This document shows positions 44,962 to 53,195 of a stretch of DNA of 64,000 bases, in pieces (within the stretch, counting starts at the first letter, position 1; each line of letters begins with the position of its first letter). The notes below the pieces were generated by a model. That model saw only the letters and a list, made by a program, of their open reading frames with translations, ran no database searches and was not told the origin of the DNA. The DNA is taken from the NCBI RefSeq assembly GCF_019733355.1, contig NZ_JAIHLQ010000016.1, positions 154,373 to 218,372 of the forward strand. Reading direction: 5' to 3'. Source of the DNA: Pseudomonas baetica. Its GTDB lineage: Bacteria > Pseudomonadota > Gammaproteobacteria > Pseudomonadales > Pseudomonadaceae. The position numbers and the translations under genes were made by a program.

Positions 44962-45147
44962 GCGCAAATAATAATTATGTTTCGCTGGGAAATATATCTG
45001 TATTTTTTTCGCTAAATCACTGCGTAAAATCGCTTCGAACGCAGGTAAACAAACGTCAGACGTTCTGCCGGGCGCCTGACGCATTAGCGTTTTTGATGTC
45101 GCCAGGCGCAAAGTTCAATGTTGTGCAAGACACCAGTCGCAGCAATT

Positions 45148-45183
45148 TATAACTAAACTAAAGGACTATTTAGTTTAGTTATA
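45148..45183. repeat. 36-bp perfect palindrome (15-bp arms, 6-base loop)
   Basis: TATAACTAAACTAAA (45148-45162), loop GGACTA, then TTTAGTTTAGTTATA (45169-45183). Each arm also holds a short tandem repeat (TTTAG TTTAG). It lies in the divergent region between LysR and the HEPN-like gene, in very A/T-rich sequence. No T-run suitable for a terminator follows on either strand beyond the arm itself. It could be an operator, a relic transposon end or a recombination site. The rest of 44962-45281 shows no gene. Confidence 0.8.
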
Positions 45184-45281
45184 TTTAATTGTTATTAAAG
45201 ATGGAGGAGGGTAGCTCACCAATGACCTAGGGTTAGCTCATCCTTCGCCGTCGATATATTCACTATAAAGAGCAATGGATT

Positions 45282-45788
45282 ATGGACTATGAGCGTTTGC
45301 CGAGTACCTGGGTTATCGAGGAAGCGCGTGCTTTTTTGAGGGCCGCACAGATCCTCGAACAAGGTGCTTCAAACGATGATTTCCAGCTCTACTGGCCAGC
45401 CGTGATGAATTCGGCGCTTGCATCTGAGCTGCTTCTTAAGTCATTCCTTGTTGAGGCTGACCCACGATTTCCAAGGTCTGAATATGATCCTGAAGGACAT
45501 TTGCGTTTGGTCGCCGGCTTGCCAGGAAACAGGCATGGCCTGATCGATCTGTACAACGCTATTCCTATTGAGCTAGCTAACCAGCTGCGTGAAACGTCGG
45601 AGAGATTGGCTCCAGGCTTTCAATTGGAAAAATGGATCACGGCTAGCTCGAAGCTTTTCGTTGGCACTCGATATCCATATGAAGCCAACTCGGTTCAGGC
45701 CGTTGACCTGGATGTGTTGAAGCTCGCGCCGCACCTGGATCAGGTGCTGGAGGAAATGACTCGTCAACCAGTCAGTGCCAGGCTCTAA
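45282..45788 (+). CDS. HEPN-like helical protein, hypothetical
   Basis: A 168-residue mostly helical protein. It follows the layout of HEPN-domain proteins: a first helix with Ala/Leu pattern (EEARAFLRAAQILEQG), then NSALASELLLKSFLVEAD near 45, GNRHGLIDLYNAIPIEL near 85, and a late KLFVGTRYPYEANSV near 123. The RX4-6H ribonuclease motif of HEPN toxins is not visible, so it may be a non-catalytic or antitoxin-like member. GC content seems lower than in the flanking metabolic genes. The start at 45282 lacks a strong ribosome site. No obvious nucleotidyltransferase partner is adjacent. Confidence 0.6.
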   Translation: MDYERLPSTWVIEEARAFLRAAQILEQGASNDDFQLYWPAVMNSALASELLLKSFLVEADPRFPRSEYDPEGHLRLVAGLPGNRHGLIDLYNAIPIELANQLRETSERLAPGFQLEKWITASSKLFVGTRYPYEANSVQAVDLDVLKLAPHLDQVLEEMTRQPVSARL

Positions 45789-46367
45789 ATCTGATCACCA
45801 GAGCCCCCCAGTCCCGCATATGAAGGTTCGCATAATGTATATTATGTTAAACGACAGGTCATGTCGTAGATGTTCATAAGCTGTCTGTTTCCACTTACCT
45901 AGATATCTCAACCCCTTGCCGCCCCATTCTTACAACTGCCATTACGCTGCTCTGTCACGAAACTGCGTTTTCGCAGCTGACGCCTCTAAAGCTCGAATTC
46001 TTGATGTTCAAAACTTCGCAGGCCCGTGGCACCTTTTCAGCCTGCCGCGGTTGCTCATTCTCTTTTTGAACCGACGCTACCAACGCCACGGTTTCTTGCT
46101 CACGCAGATCGGCTACAGCAGCGGCCTGTGAAGTACCTTTACCTCTTCACATCGAGCTGAGATCTGCTCAAGCCGGCGTTATGGGAGATCACTTCCCGGG
46201 CCTCCTCCATAAGCTGATCCATTGGCGTTTGCACCATGCCGGTGAGCGTGTCACTCGGGCGCTGGAACAGCGCTATGCCAACCTGCCTGCTCTTGCGACG
46301 GACCTTGTGCCTGGCAGGCCGAGATAATCCAGCACTCCGCCAATAAGCATTTCCTTGTCGCGCGAAT
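45789..46367. other. Long stretch with no confident gene
   Basis: About 580 bases between the HEPN-like gene and the siderophore promoter. Small open frames exist (for example 45916-46131 plus and 46139-46375 minus), but neither resembles a family I know or has a clear ribosome site. The minus frame, ending QLMEEAREVISHNAGLSR, has somewhat protein-like composition and could be a fragment of an older gene. The sequence looks like decayed or recombined DNA. Confidence 0.45.
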
Positions 46368-46386
46368 AACAACAATTATCATTGGC
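46368..46386 (-). promoter_or_regulatory. Fur box of the siderophore operon
   Basis: Read on the minus strand, the 19-mer GCCAATGATAATTGTTGTT matches 13 of 19 positions of the Fur consensus GATAATGATAATCATTATC, including the central AATGATAAT. It overlaps the -35 element of the promoter at 46382-46410, where iron-bound Fur would block RNA polymerase. The location fits iron-repressed siderophore genes. Confidence 0.75.
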
Positions 46387-46410
46387 ATTAGTGTTTTCGA
46401 AGCGTATTAT
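46382..46410 (+). promoter_or_regulatory. Sigma-70 promoter of the siderophore operon
   Basis: TTGGCA (46382-46387) and TATTAT (46405-46410) are separated by exactly 17 bases and match 5/6 and 5/6 of the consensus. Transcription would start near 46417, about 35 bases before the TTG start codon of the synthetase gene. The Fur box overlaps the -35. Confidence 0.65.
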
Positions 46411-46452
46411 CTGCACGCTTTGTATCTGAATCATGTCCATAAGGAGTCGGGC

Positions 46453-48378
46453 TTGACGCACACTAATCCGGAAAAACAACAGCTATTGCTCTCGCGCTGG
46501 AGTGAGGCGCTCGCTACCCCGGCCTTTAGATCCCATCGCATCACGCTCGACCATTTGAGCAATGCACTGGAGTCTGCGTCGCAGCGTAGCTTCCAACGTC
46601 TGATTCAGGCGCTGTTTCGCGAAGATCTGATCAGGCCCGACGACTGTGAATACGACGAATACAACCACTGTTGGTTGCCGCTTGAGAATGGCGCGCGTCT
46701 TTGTTTCGAACACTTGTCTGCCGGGCGAATGAACAGCTGGGACGTCCGTGGCAGCATTACGCTTCACCGCCCCGCAAGCCTGCCGCAAAAAATCCTGCTG
46801 CCCTCTGAATTGCTGGCCCATCTCAGCCCCCAGCTCAACCCTGCTGCTTCTAAGGAAGTACTGGAGCGTCTGGCCTTCGAGCTCGATGACAGCTTCAGCA
46901 ATGACACGCTGTGCCTGGCCTTCCATCACAACTGGACTCTCCAGCTCAAGAACCGGATCGACCCGAGCTACGACGACAACTTGTTGGCCTGGCTCAAAGA
47001 CAGCAGCGCGTTGGAGAACCCCACCTTGCTGTTGGAACAATGGGGCACGCTGGGCCATCCGTGGCATCCGAACTACAAGACCAAACTCGGCCTCAGTGCC
47101 TCTCAGGTGATCGCCTTTTCGCCGGAATTCGAGGCGAGGTTTCCAATTATGCTGTGCGCTCTGCACCGCCAATACACCCACGTCGAATCACTGACAGGTA
47201 CGCCGGATTATTGGGACTGGTGGCAAGGCAATTTTCCACAGGCCGCCGAACACCTGCACGCTCATTTGCAAAGCAGAGGACTGGATGCAGCGGATTACCT
47301 CCCACTCCCCGCGCACCCTTGGCAGGCCCATGAAGAGTTACCACGCTCATTTGCCAATGAGATCGCCGACAACCTACTGATCCTGACTGATATCGTCGCG
47401 TTCACCGCTCATCCCACCATGTCGTTCCGCACTGTTGTGCCGGGTGCCAGCCGCACCGCGCCGATGGTCAAACTCCCGGTGGCACTGCGTCTGACCAGCG
47501 TGCAGCGCACCGTCTCGCCGCGCTCGGCGCGGATGGGACCGCGTATCAGTCATTTGTTGCTGAGAATTCTCGATCAGGAGCAGCAGATCCAGCGCTTGCT
47601 GAACATCGTGCCGGAACGTATCGGCGTGCATTACGCGCCACAACCGGTGGACGATGAACGCTCACGACATGCCGCCGTGCTTTACCGGGACAACCCGCTG
47701 AGCCTGTTGCAAACCGGTGAAATGGCTGTCCCGGTCGGCAGCCTGTTCGCGATGGATGAGCATCAGCAGCCGTTACTTCGTCAGTGGGTGCGCCTGGCCC
47801 AGGGGCGTGATGACGGCGAAGCCATGCAGGCATTCTTTCGCGACTACCTGTCGATTGCCGTACCGAGTCTGCTCGGTATCTATCTGATGTATGGCGTGGC
47901 CTTCGAAGCCCACCAGCAAAACAGCTTTATGGTGATGGGCGCCGATGGGCAATTGAGTCGCCTGTTGCTGCGCGACTTCGGTGACATTCGCATTGATCGC
48001 AAGACCCTGCATGCCCATGGCCTCGATATTGAGCTGCACGACCCGAAGATGACGCTCTACGACGAATCAAGTTTTGTCCGAGACAAACTTCTGCACACCA
48101 CATTCATGTGCCATTTGGGTGAACTGGCCTTGCTCTGCGCTCGTCATTGGAACGTGCCGGAGAAACTCCTGTGGGATGAATTGGCGGCGCAGGTCAGTGA
48201 TTGCTTTGACGCATTGCGCGAGCGCGTCGAACCGCAACGCTGGGAAACCGAACGTCAAGCCTTGCTTGTGCAGGACTGGCCGGCCAAGTCATTTATGCGC
48301 ATGCGCTTGCTCGACAGCCATGCCGACATTGTCGGCCGTCTCAGCAACCCACTGAAAGTCAACGCCCATGGCGGCTAA
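46453..48378 (+). CDS. NIS siderophore synthetase, IucA/IucC family
   Basis: ATP-dependent ligase of the NRPS-independent siderophore family, joining a carboxylate (commonly citrate) to an amine. The 641 residues are usual for the family. LPLPAHPWQAHEELPRSFAN near residue 280 is the IucA/IucC HPWQ motif. It is followed by TAHPTMSFRTVVPG (the ATP-site S-x-R-T segment) and KLPVALRLTSVQRTVSPRSA. The FhuF-like C-terminal domain has YGVAFEAHQQNSFMVMG near 485 and LLRDFGDIRI. I choose TTG 46453 because AAGGAG lies 6 bases upstream; the frame opens at 46420. Only one NIS enzyme is present, as in rhizoferrin- and legiobactin-type loci. Its stop overlaps the MFS start by 11 bases. Confidence 0.92.
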   Translation: MTHTNPEKQQLLLSRWSEALATPAFRSHRITLDHLSNALESASQRSFQRLIQALFREDLIRPDDCEYDEYNHCWLPLENGARLCFEHLSAGRMNSWDVRGSITLHRPASLPQKILLPSELLAHLSPQLNPAASKEVLERLAFELDDSFSNDTLCLAFHHNWTLQLKNRIDPSYDDNLLAWLKDSSALENPTLLLEQWGTLGHPWHPNYKTKLGLSASQVIAFSPEFEARFPIMLCALHRQYTHVESLTGTPDYWDWWQGNFPQAAEHLHAHLQSRGLDAADYLPLPAHPWQAHEELPRSFANEIADNLLILTDIVAFTAHPTMSFRTVVPGASRTAPMVKLPVALRLTSVQRTVSPRSARMGPRISHLLLRILDQEQQIQRLLNIVPERIGVHYAPQPVDDERSRHAAVLYRDNPLSLLQTGEMAVPVGSLFAMDEHQQPLLRQWVRLAQGRDDGEAMQAFFRDYLSIAVPSLLGIYLMYGVAFEAHQQNSFMVMGADGQLSRLLLRDFGDIRIDRKTLHAHGLDIELHDPKMTLYDESSFVRDKLLHTTFMCHLGELALLCARHWNVPEKLLWDELAAQVSDCFDALRERVEPQRWETERQALLVQDWPAKSFMRMRLLDSHADIVGRLSNPLKVNAHGG

Positions 48379-49576
48379 CGGCAGCGCTTTAAGGCTGTTG
48401 GTGCTGATCCAGTTCATTTCCATGGGTGCCATGGAGATGAGCGGCCCGTTCTGGCCCTTGCAAATTCAACATCTGCTCGGGCCCGAACAGGCCCGTTACA
48501 CTGCACTGCTATCCGCCATGGTCTATGCCGGCCCCATGCTTGCGGCCATGCTCTTGACGCCGTTGTGGGGCCGTCTGGGTGACCGCACCGGGCACAAGCC
48601 GATGATCGTTCGGGCATTGCTGGCATTGGCGCTGTGCCAGGGGCTGGCGGCCATTACGCTCGATCCCTGGTTGTTGGTCGCGATCCGGGTGATGCAAGGC
48701 GCACTGGCCGGCTTTCTAGCCGCCGCTCAGGCGTACGCCCTGGCCTGTTGCGACAGCTCGGATCGCGGGCGAACCCTGGCGCGATTGCAATCGGCAACCG
48801 CAGTCGGCTCGTTGGTGGGGCCGGTGCTGGGCGGTTGGTTGATGGACGTCTCAGGGTTTGCCCTGCTCTGCTATGGCGCTACGCTGATTTGCCTGCTGTG
48901 TGCGTTGGGTAGTTTCTTTCTGCCGGCCGATACGGCCCGGCCAGCACAGAAAAAAACATCTGCCAGCGCGACCTTGCCGAAAGGCTGGATGGGCGGAATT
49001 TTGTTGGTGATCGTACTGATCCAGGCCGCCAAGATGATGCCTCAGCCCTTCTATGCGCTGTACGTCGCCAATGTACTGCAAGCGCCCGGCTGGCTGATTG
49101 GCGCTACCTACGCCGCCAGCGCCGCAACCCTGGCCATTTCCGCGCCGCTGTGGGGGCGGCTGTTCGATCGCTGGCAACCGGCCTATACCCTGCGCGTCAT
49201 CGAAGGCGTGGCGTGGTTGTGTGCATTGACCCTTGCCGCGACCGCACTGGCCAACGAATGGATCGGCTTTCTCGCCACCCGACTGCTGTGGGGCCTTTGG
49301 CAAGGCGCCCTGCTACCAGTGGCCTATGCCCTGATCGCCAATACTGTTTGCCCCACCAAGCAGGGTTTTGCTCTGGGCCTGGGCAACAGCGCGGCGAAAG
49401 CCGGCGCTCTGCTGGGAGCCGTCCTGGGCGGCATCGGCATGGGGCTGGTCGGGCTGGACCATAGCTTCTGGCTGGTGGCCCTGACCTACGCCTTGGCCGC
49501 TTTGGGTGTCCGCTGGGTACGAGCCTCAACCGCGATGCAGCCCACTGTTTTCTCTACCAACACTCATCACAACTAA
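48368..49576 (+). CDS. MFS transporter, probable siderophore exporter
   Basis: Major facilitator of 402 residues with 12 helices in two halves. The loop 2-3 motif GRLGDRTGHKPM is near residue 64, with a matching GRLFDRWQP in the second half near 260. TAVGSLVGPVLGGWLMDV near 145 resembles the antiporter motif C of exporters. It overlaps the NIS synthetase gene and is followed 14 bases later by a TonB receptor, the arrangement of siderophore export genes. The exported compound is inferred. Confidence 0.87.
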   Translation: MAANGSALRLLVLIQFISMGAMEMSGPFWPLQIQHLLGPEQARYTALLSAMVYAGPMLAAMLLTPLWGRLGDRTGHKPMIVRALLALALCQGLAAITLDPWLLVAIRVMQGALAGFLAAAQAYALACCDSSDRGRTLARLQSATAVGSLVGPVLGGWLMDVSGFALLCYGATLICLLCALGSFFLPADTARPAQKKTSASATLPKGWMGGILLVIVLIQAAKMMPQPFYALYVANVLQAPGWLIGATYAASAATLAISAPLWGRLFDRWQPAYTLRVIEGVAWLCALTLAATALANEWIGFLATRLLWGLWQGALLPVAYALIANTVCPTKQGFALGLGNSAAKAGALLGAVLGGIGMGLVGLDHSFWLVALTYALAALGVRWVRASTAMQPTVFSTNTHHN

Positions 49577-49590
49577 AAAAAGACTACATC

Positions 49591-51696
49591 ATGACCCGAA
49601 CCAAGCTATCCCTGTTGATTGCGCTGCTCAGCACCTTCAGTGCCCGGACCTGGGCCGTGGAATCCGAGAAGCCAGGTACCCTGAACATGCAAGCTACCGT
49701 CGTCTCGGCCACCCGCAGCGAAGCGAGCATTGCCTCGATTCCCGGCTCGGTACAAGTTATCGACGAGCAACAGATCCGAGAACAAAGCGGCGCCGGTCGT
49801 CGAGTGTCCGACATCCTTGGGCAACTGGTGCCAGGGATTGCCCCACCCACTGGCGGTATGAGCAACTTCGGTCAGACCCTGCGCGGGCGCAACATTCTGG
49901 TATTGGTTGATGGCGTGTCGCAAAACGCTACCCGAGACAACTTCCGCCAGTTGAACAGCATCTCGCCCGCCAGCATCGAGCGCATCGAGGTGGTGTCCGG
50001 CGCGAGCAGCATCTACGGTGCCGGTGCTTCGGGCGGCATCATTAACATCATCACCAAGCGCAATCAGGGCCAGGACATCGCGTTCAGCAGCAAACTGGGC
50101 ATGAGCAGCGGTAACAACCTCAACCGTAAAGGCTTCGTCTACGAGGCGTTCCAAAGTGCGACAGGCCGTCAGGACGCACTGGACTGGTATGTTTCGGCAG
50201 ACATGACGCAACGCAACGACCAGTTCGACGGCAACGGCAACCGCATTCCTCAGGACACGTCCCAAGGCAGCAACATGGACACCGAAACCTATGACCTGCA
50301 AGGTCGGTTCGGTTATGAACTGGATGCCGACAAAAAGCTCAGCCTGTCGCTACAAGACTACAAGGACCAGCAGGATACCGGTTACACCAAAGCCTCGCGC
50401 AATGGTGAGGCCGTCGCGGTCCAGGGCTTGAAGCTCGACGACCAGCCCTACACCCATAACCAGGCAGTCAATCTCAACTACGCCGACAAGGATTTCTACG
50501 GCCAGGGTCTGCAAGTCGAAAGCTATTGGCGTCGTGCCGATGCGCTGTTCTTCCCCGACCTGTCACGGGGTAAAGCCGGCGTTTCGGACAACAACAGCGT
50601 GCAAGACGTGTATGGCCTGCGTGCGGCCATCGACACCCCGCTGCCGTCGATCGGCGATGCTACCGGCAATCTGGTCTGGGGCGCCGATTACGACCACGAG
50701 CGCTCTCGTCAGCGCGGCGACCAGTACCGGGTCAACGGTCTGAACTACACCAAGACCGGCACCACCTATGAACTGGGCCCGGACACCGAAACCACCACCA
50801 AAGCGCTGTTCGGGCAAATGTCCTGGGACATCGGCGACTGGACCCTGCGCGGTGGCATACGGCGCGAGTGGATCGAAAGCGAAGTCTCCGACAGCATCGC
50901 CTACGGTGAAATCGTCCAGACTGGCAAACGCGCGACCTTGCCCGGCGACACTCTCAAATATGATGCGACCCTCTACAACCTGGGTGCTGTCTATCACCTG
51001 AGCGCAAACCAGGACATCTTCGCCAATTACAGTCAGGGCTTCTCGCTGCCCGACATCCAACGCTTCCTGCGGGACGTCAACAGTCGCTTCGATATTCAGA
51101 CCCTCAACGCCCAAGCGATCAAGGTCGACAGCTACGAGCTGGGCTGGCGCGGCAATTGGGACAAATGGCAAGCCGACGTCACCGTGTATGAAAACACCTC
51201 TGACGTCACCCAGTTCTTTGACGCCAACGACCGTGTGTTACGCCTGATCAACCAGAAGGAACGCGTGCGCGGCATCGAGAACAGCCTGACGTATCGCCCG
51301 ACCGAGCACTGGTCGGTGGGCGGCACTTACGCATGGGCCAAAGGTGAAACCCAACAGAACGGCAAATGGATCGACCTGCCGGCCACCCGCATTTCACCGG
51401 CCAAAACTACGTTGTTCGTCGGTTTCACTGAGGACGACTACAGCCTGCGTCTGCAGGGTATGCATCTGTCCAGCTACGACGAGGCTGCCAAAGACAACAA
51501 CGGCCGCGAAATCCAGGGCTATACCCTGGTGGACATGCTCGGTTCGGTGGAACTGCCGGTCGGCCGACTTGAAGGCGGGGTCTACAACCTCACCAACCGC
51601 ACCTACCAAAACCTCTTCGCCCAGGCCAACGCCCGTGCGCCTTTTGCCAATGCCGAAGGGCGTACGCTGAGCGTCAGCTACTCGGTCGACTGGTAA
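49591..51696 (+). CDS. TonB-dependent siderophore receptor
   Basis: Outer-membrane receptor, 701 residues. The signal peptide ends near residue 22 (TWAVESEK). The TonB box region is probably MQATVVSATRSEAS near 32. The plug domain has DILGQLVPGIAP, QTLRGRNILVLVDGV and the VVSGASSIYGAGASGGIINI signature near 130-155. The 22-strand barrel follows and ends in the aromatic C terminus SVSYSVDW. No N-terminal secretin/STN signalling domain is present, so it is not an FpvA-type surface signaller. As third gene of a Fur-controlled set it should take up the ferric form of the siderophore made next door. Confidence 0.92.
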   Translation: MTRTKLSLLIALLSTFSARTWAVESEKPGTLNMQATVVSATRSEASIASIPGSVQVIDEQQIREQSGAGRRVSDILGQLVPGIAPPTGGMSNFGQTLRGRNILVLVDGVSQNATRDNFRQLNSISPASIERIEVVSGASSIYGAGASGGIINIITKRNQGQDIAFSSKLGMSSGNNLNRKGFVYEAFQSATGRQDALDWYVSADMTQRNDQFDGNGNRIPQDTSQGSNMDTETYDLQGRFGYELDADKKLSLSLQDYKDQQDTGYTKASRNGEAVAVQGLKLDDQPYTHNQAVNLNYADKDFYGQGLQVESYWRRADALFFPDLSRGKAGVSDNNSVQDVYGLRAAIDTPLPSIGDATGNLVWGADYDHERSRQRGDQYRVNGLNYTKTGTTYELGPDTETTTKALFGQMSWDIGDWTLRGGIRREWIESEVSDSIAYGEIVQTGKRATLPGDTLKYDATLYNLGAVYHLSANQDIFANYSQGFSLPDIQRFLRDVNSRFDIQTLNAQAIKVDSYELGWRGNWDKWQADVTVYENTSDVTQFFDANDRVLRLINQKERVRGIENSLTYRPTEHWSVGGTYAWAKGETQQNGKWIDLPATRISPAKTTLFVGFTEDDYSLRLQGMHLSSYDEAAKDNNGREIQGYTLVDMLGSVELPVGRLEGGVYNLTNRTYQNLFAQANARAPFANAEGRTLSVSYSVDW

Positions 51697-51720
51697 CTCA
51701 AGGGGTACATAACGTGTGAA

Positions 51721-51747
51721 CTGTCATCGTTTTTTGAACGATGACAG
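51721..51747. repeat. Perfect 11-bp hairpin after the TonB receptor gene
   Basis: CTGTCATCGTT (51721-51731) and AACGATGACAG (51737-51747) pair perfectly around TTTTG, 25 bases after the receptor stop. No T-run follows on the plus strand, so it is a poor intrinsic terminator. It may stabilise the 3' end or attenuate transcription into the polyamine genes. Confidence 0.7.
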
Positions 51748-51763
51748 ATTACAGGCGCTCGCA

Positions 51764-51797
51764 CTGACCGAACATATCCGGGCTTTCTTTCGGTCAG
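51764..51797. repeat. Second inverted repeat after the TonB receptor gene
   Basis: CTGACCGAA (51764-51772) pairs with TTCGGTCAG (51789-51797) over a 16-base loop. It lies directly after the 51721-51747 hairpin, giving two tandem stems. The remainder of the gap to 52069 shows no gene and no clear promoter or Fur box, so whether the next genes have their own promoter is open. Confidence 0.55.
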
Positions 51798-52069
51798 ACT
51801 GCGTTGCTCTTTGCCGACGCCCCGCGTAAAAAAGTCTGTCCCTCATCGATCGTGCAAGGAGCATTGGATGCTGGCGTTACACACGACACATGATTTGACG
51901 ACCTGATCTTCCATCTTCGGCTCAGCTGATGAGTCGTCCAAACAACAGCACCCAGGCCTCACTGCGCGCCCTGCCCCATCCGACTCGCTAGCTTCTGCTC
52001 TTTCGATATGCCGTCAGTCCGGGCACAATGCGCATCCTTTTTTTGGCTGGCCGTGCCGGAGGCCTCGAA

Positions 52070-53167
52070 ATGATCAAAACGCCGTACTACCTCATCGACA
52101 AACAGAAACTGCTGACGAACATGCAGAAGATTGCCTATGTGCGCGAACAGTCCGGGGCAAAGGCCCTGCTGGCGCTCAAGTGCTTCGCTACATGGTCGGT
52201 GTTCGATTTGATGCAGCAATACATGGACGGCACCACATCGTCGTCGCTTTACGAACTCAAGTTAGGTCGTCAGAAGTTCGAAGGCGAAACCCATGCCTAC
52301 AGCGTGGCCTGGGCCGACGACGAGATCGAGGAGATGCTCGACAATTGCGACAAGATCATCTTCAACTCCATCAGCCAACTGCAACGCTTTGCCAAGCGCT
52401 CTGAAGGCAAAACCCGTGGCCTGCGCGTCAACCCGCAAGTCAGCAGCTCTGATTATCTGCTGGCCGACCCGGCGCGCCCGTTCAGCCGTCTGGGCGAGTG
52501 GGACCCGGTGAAGATCGAAGGCGTCATTGACCAGATCTCCGGCTTCATGTTCCACAACAACTGCGAGAACGGCGACTTCAGCCTGTTCGACCAAATGCTC
52601 TGCACCATTGAAGAACGCTTCGGTGAGCTGCTGCACAAGGTCAGTTGGGTCAGCTTGGGCGGTGGTATTCACTTTACCGGCGAAGGCTATGCGCTGGACG
52701 CGTTCTGCGCACGGCTCAAGGCGTTCTCGCAAAAGTACGACGTTCAGGTCTACCTGGAGCCTGGCGAAGCGGCGATCACCAACAGTGCCTCACTGGAAGT
52801 CACGGTGCTCGACACCCTCTACAACGGTAAGCACCTGGCGGTGGTGGACAGTTCCATCGAAGCCCATCTGCTTGACCTGCTGATTTATCGCCTCAACGCT
52901 AAACTGGCGCCGAGCGAGGGTGATCACACCTACATGGTGTGCGGTAAGTCGTGCCTGGCCGGGGACATCTTCGGTGAGTATCAATTTGACCGTCCGCTGG
53001 CCATCGGTGATCGGCTGTCATTCGTCGACACCGCGGGTTACACCATGGTCAAGAAGAACTGGTTCAACGGCCTGAAAATGCCATCCATCGTTGTGAAACA
53101 ACTCGACGGTACAGTCGAAGTGGTTCGCGAATTTGGTTATGAAGACTACCTGTCCAGCCTTTCGTAA
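52070..53167 (+). CDS. nspC: Carboxynorspermidine/carboxyspermidine decarboxylase
   Basis: PLP-dependent decarboxylase (365 residues, alanine-racemase-like barrel) that removes CO2 from carboxynorspermidine or carboxyspermidine to give norspermidine or spermidine. The PLP Lys is in LLALKCFATWSVFDLM near residue 37. GFMFHNNCENGDFSLF near 162, VSLGGGIHFTGEGYALDAF near 197 and VYLEPGEAAI near 228 are the cofactor and substrate segments. CGKSCLAGDIFGEYQF near 295 carries the second-subunit active-site Cys and Asp. GGAGG is 7 bases before ATG 52070; the frame from 52028 is an extension. It lies about 370 bases after the receptor gene in the same direction. It may supply a polyamine to the siderophore synthetase or be a separate polyamine unit. 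Confidence 0.9.
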   Translation: MIKTPYYLIDKQKLLTNMQKIAYVREQSGAKALLALKCFATWSVFDLMQQYMDGTTSSSLYELKLGRQKFEGETHAYSVAWADDEIEEMLDNCDKIIFNSISQLQRFAKRSEGKTRGLRVNPQVSSSDYLLADPARPFSRLGEWDPVKIEGVIDQISGFMFHNNCENGDFSLFDQMLCTIEERFGELLHKVSWVSLGGGIHFTGEGYALDAFCARLKAFSQKYDVQVYLEPGEAAITNSASLEVTVLDTLYNGKHLAVVDSSIEAHLLDLLIYRLNAKLAPSEGDHTYMVCGKSCLAGDIFGEYQFDRPLAIGDRLSFVDTAGYTMVKKNWFNGLKMPSIVVKQLDGTVEVVREFGYEDYLSSLS

Positions 53168-53195
53168 ACGGACAGATACAGGAGAGAGAAAGCAA

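Noticed and set aside
46139..46375. 78-codon minus-strand frame next to the Fur box
   Set aside because: Its start overlaps the Fur/promoter region of the opposite strand, it has no clear ribosome site and no recognised family; kept only as part of the unassigned stretch.
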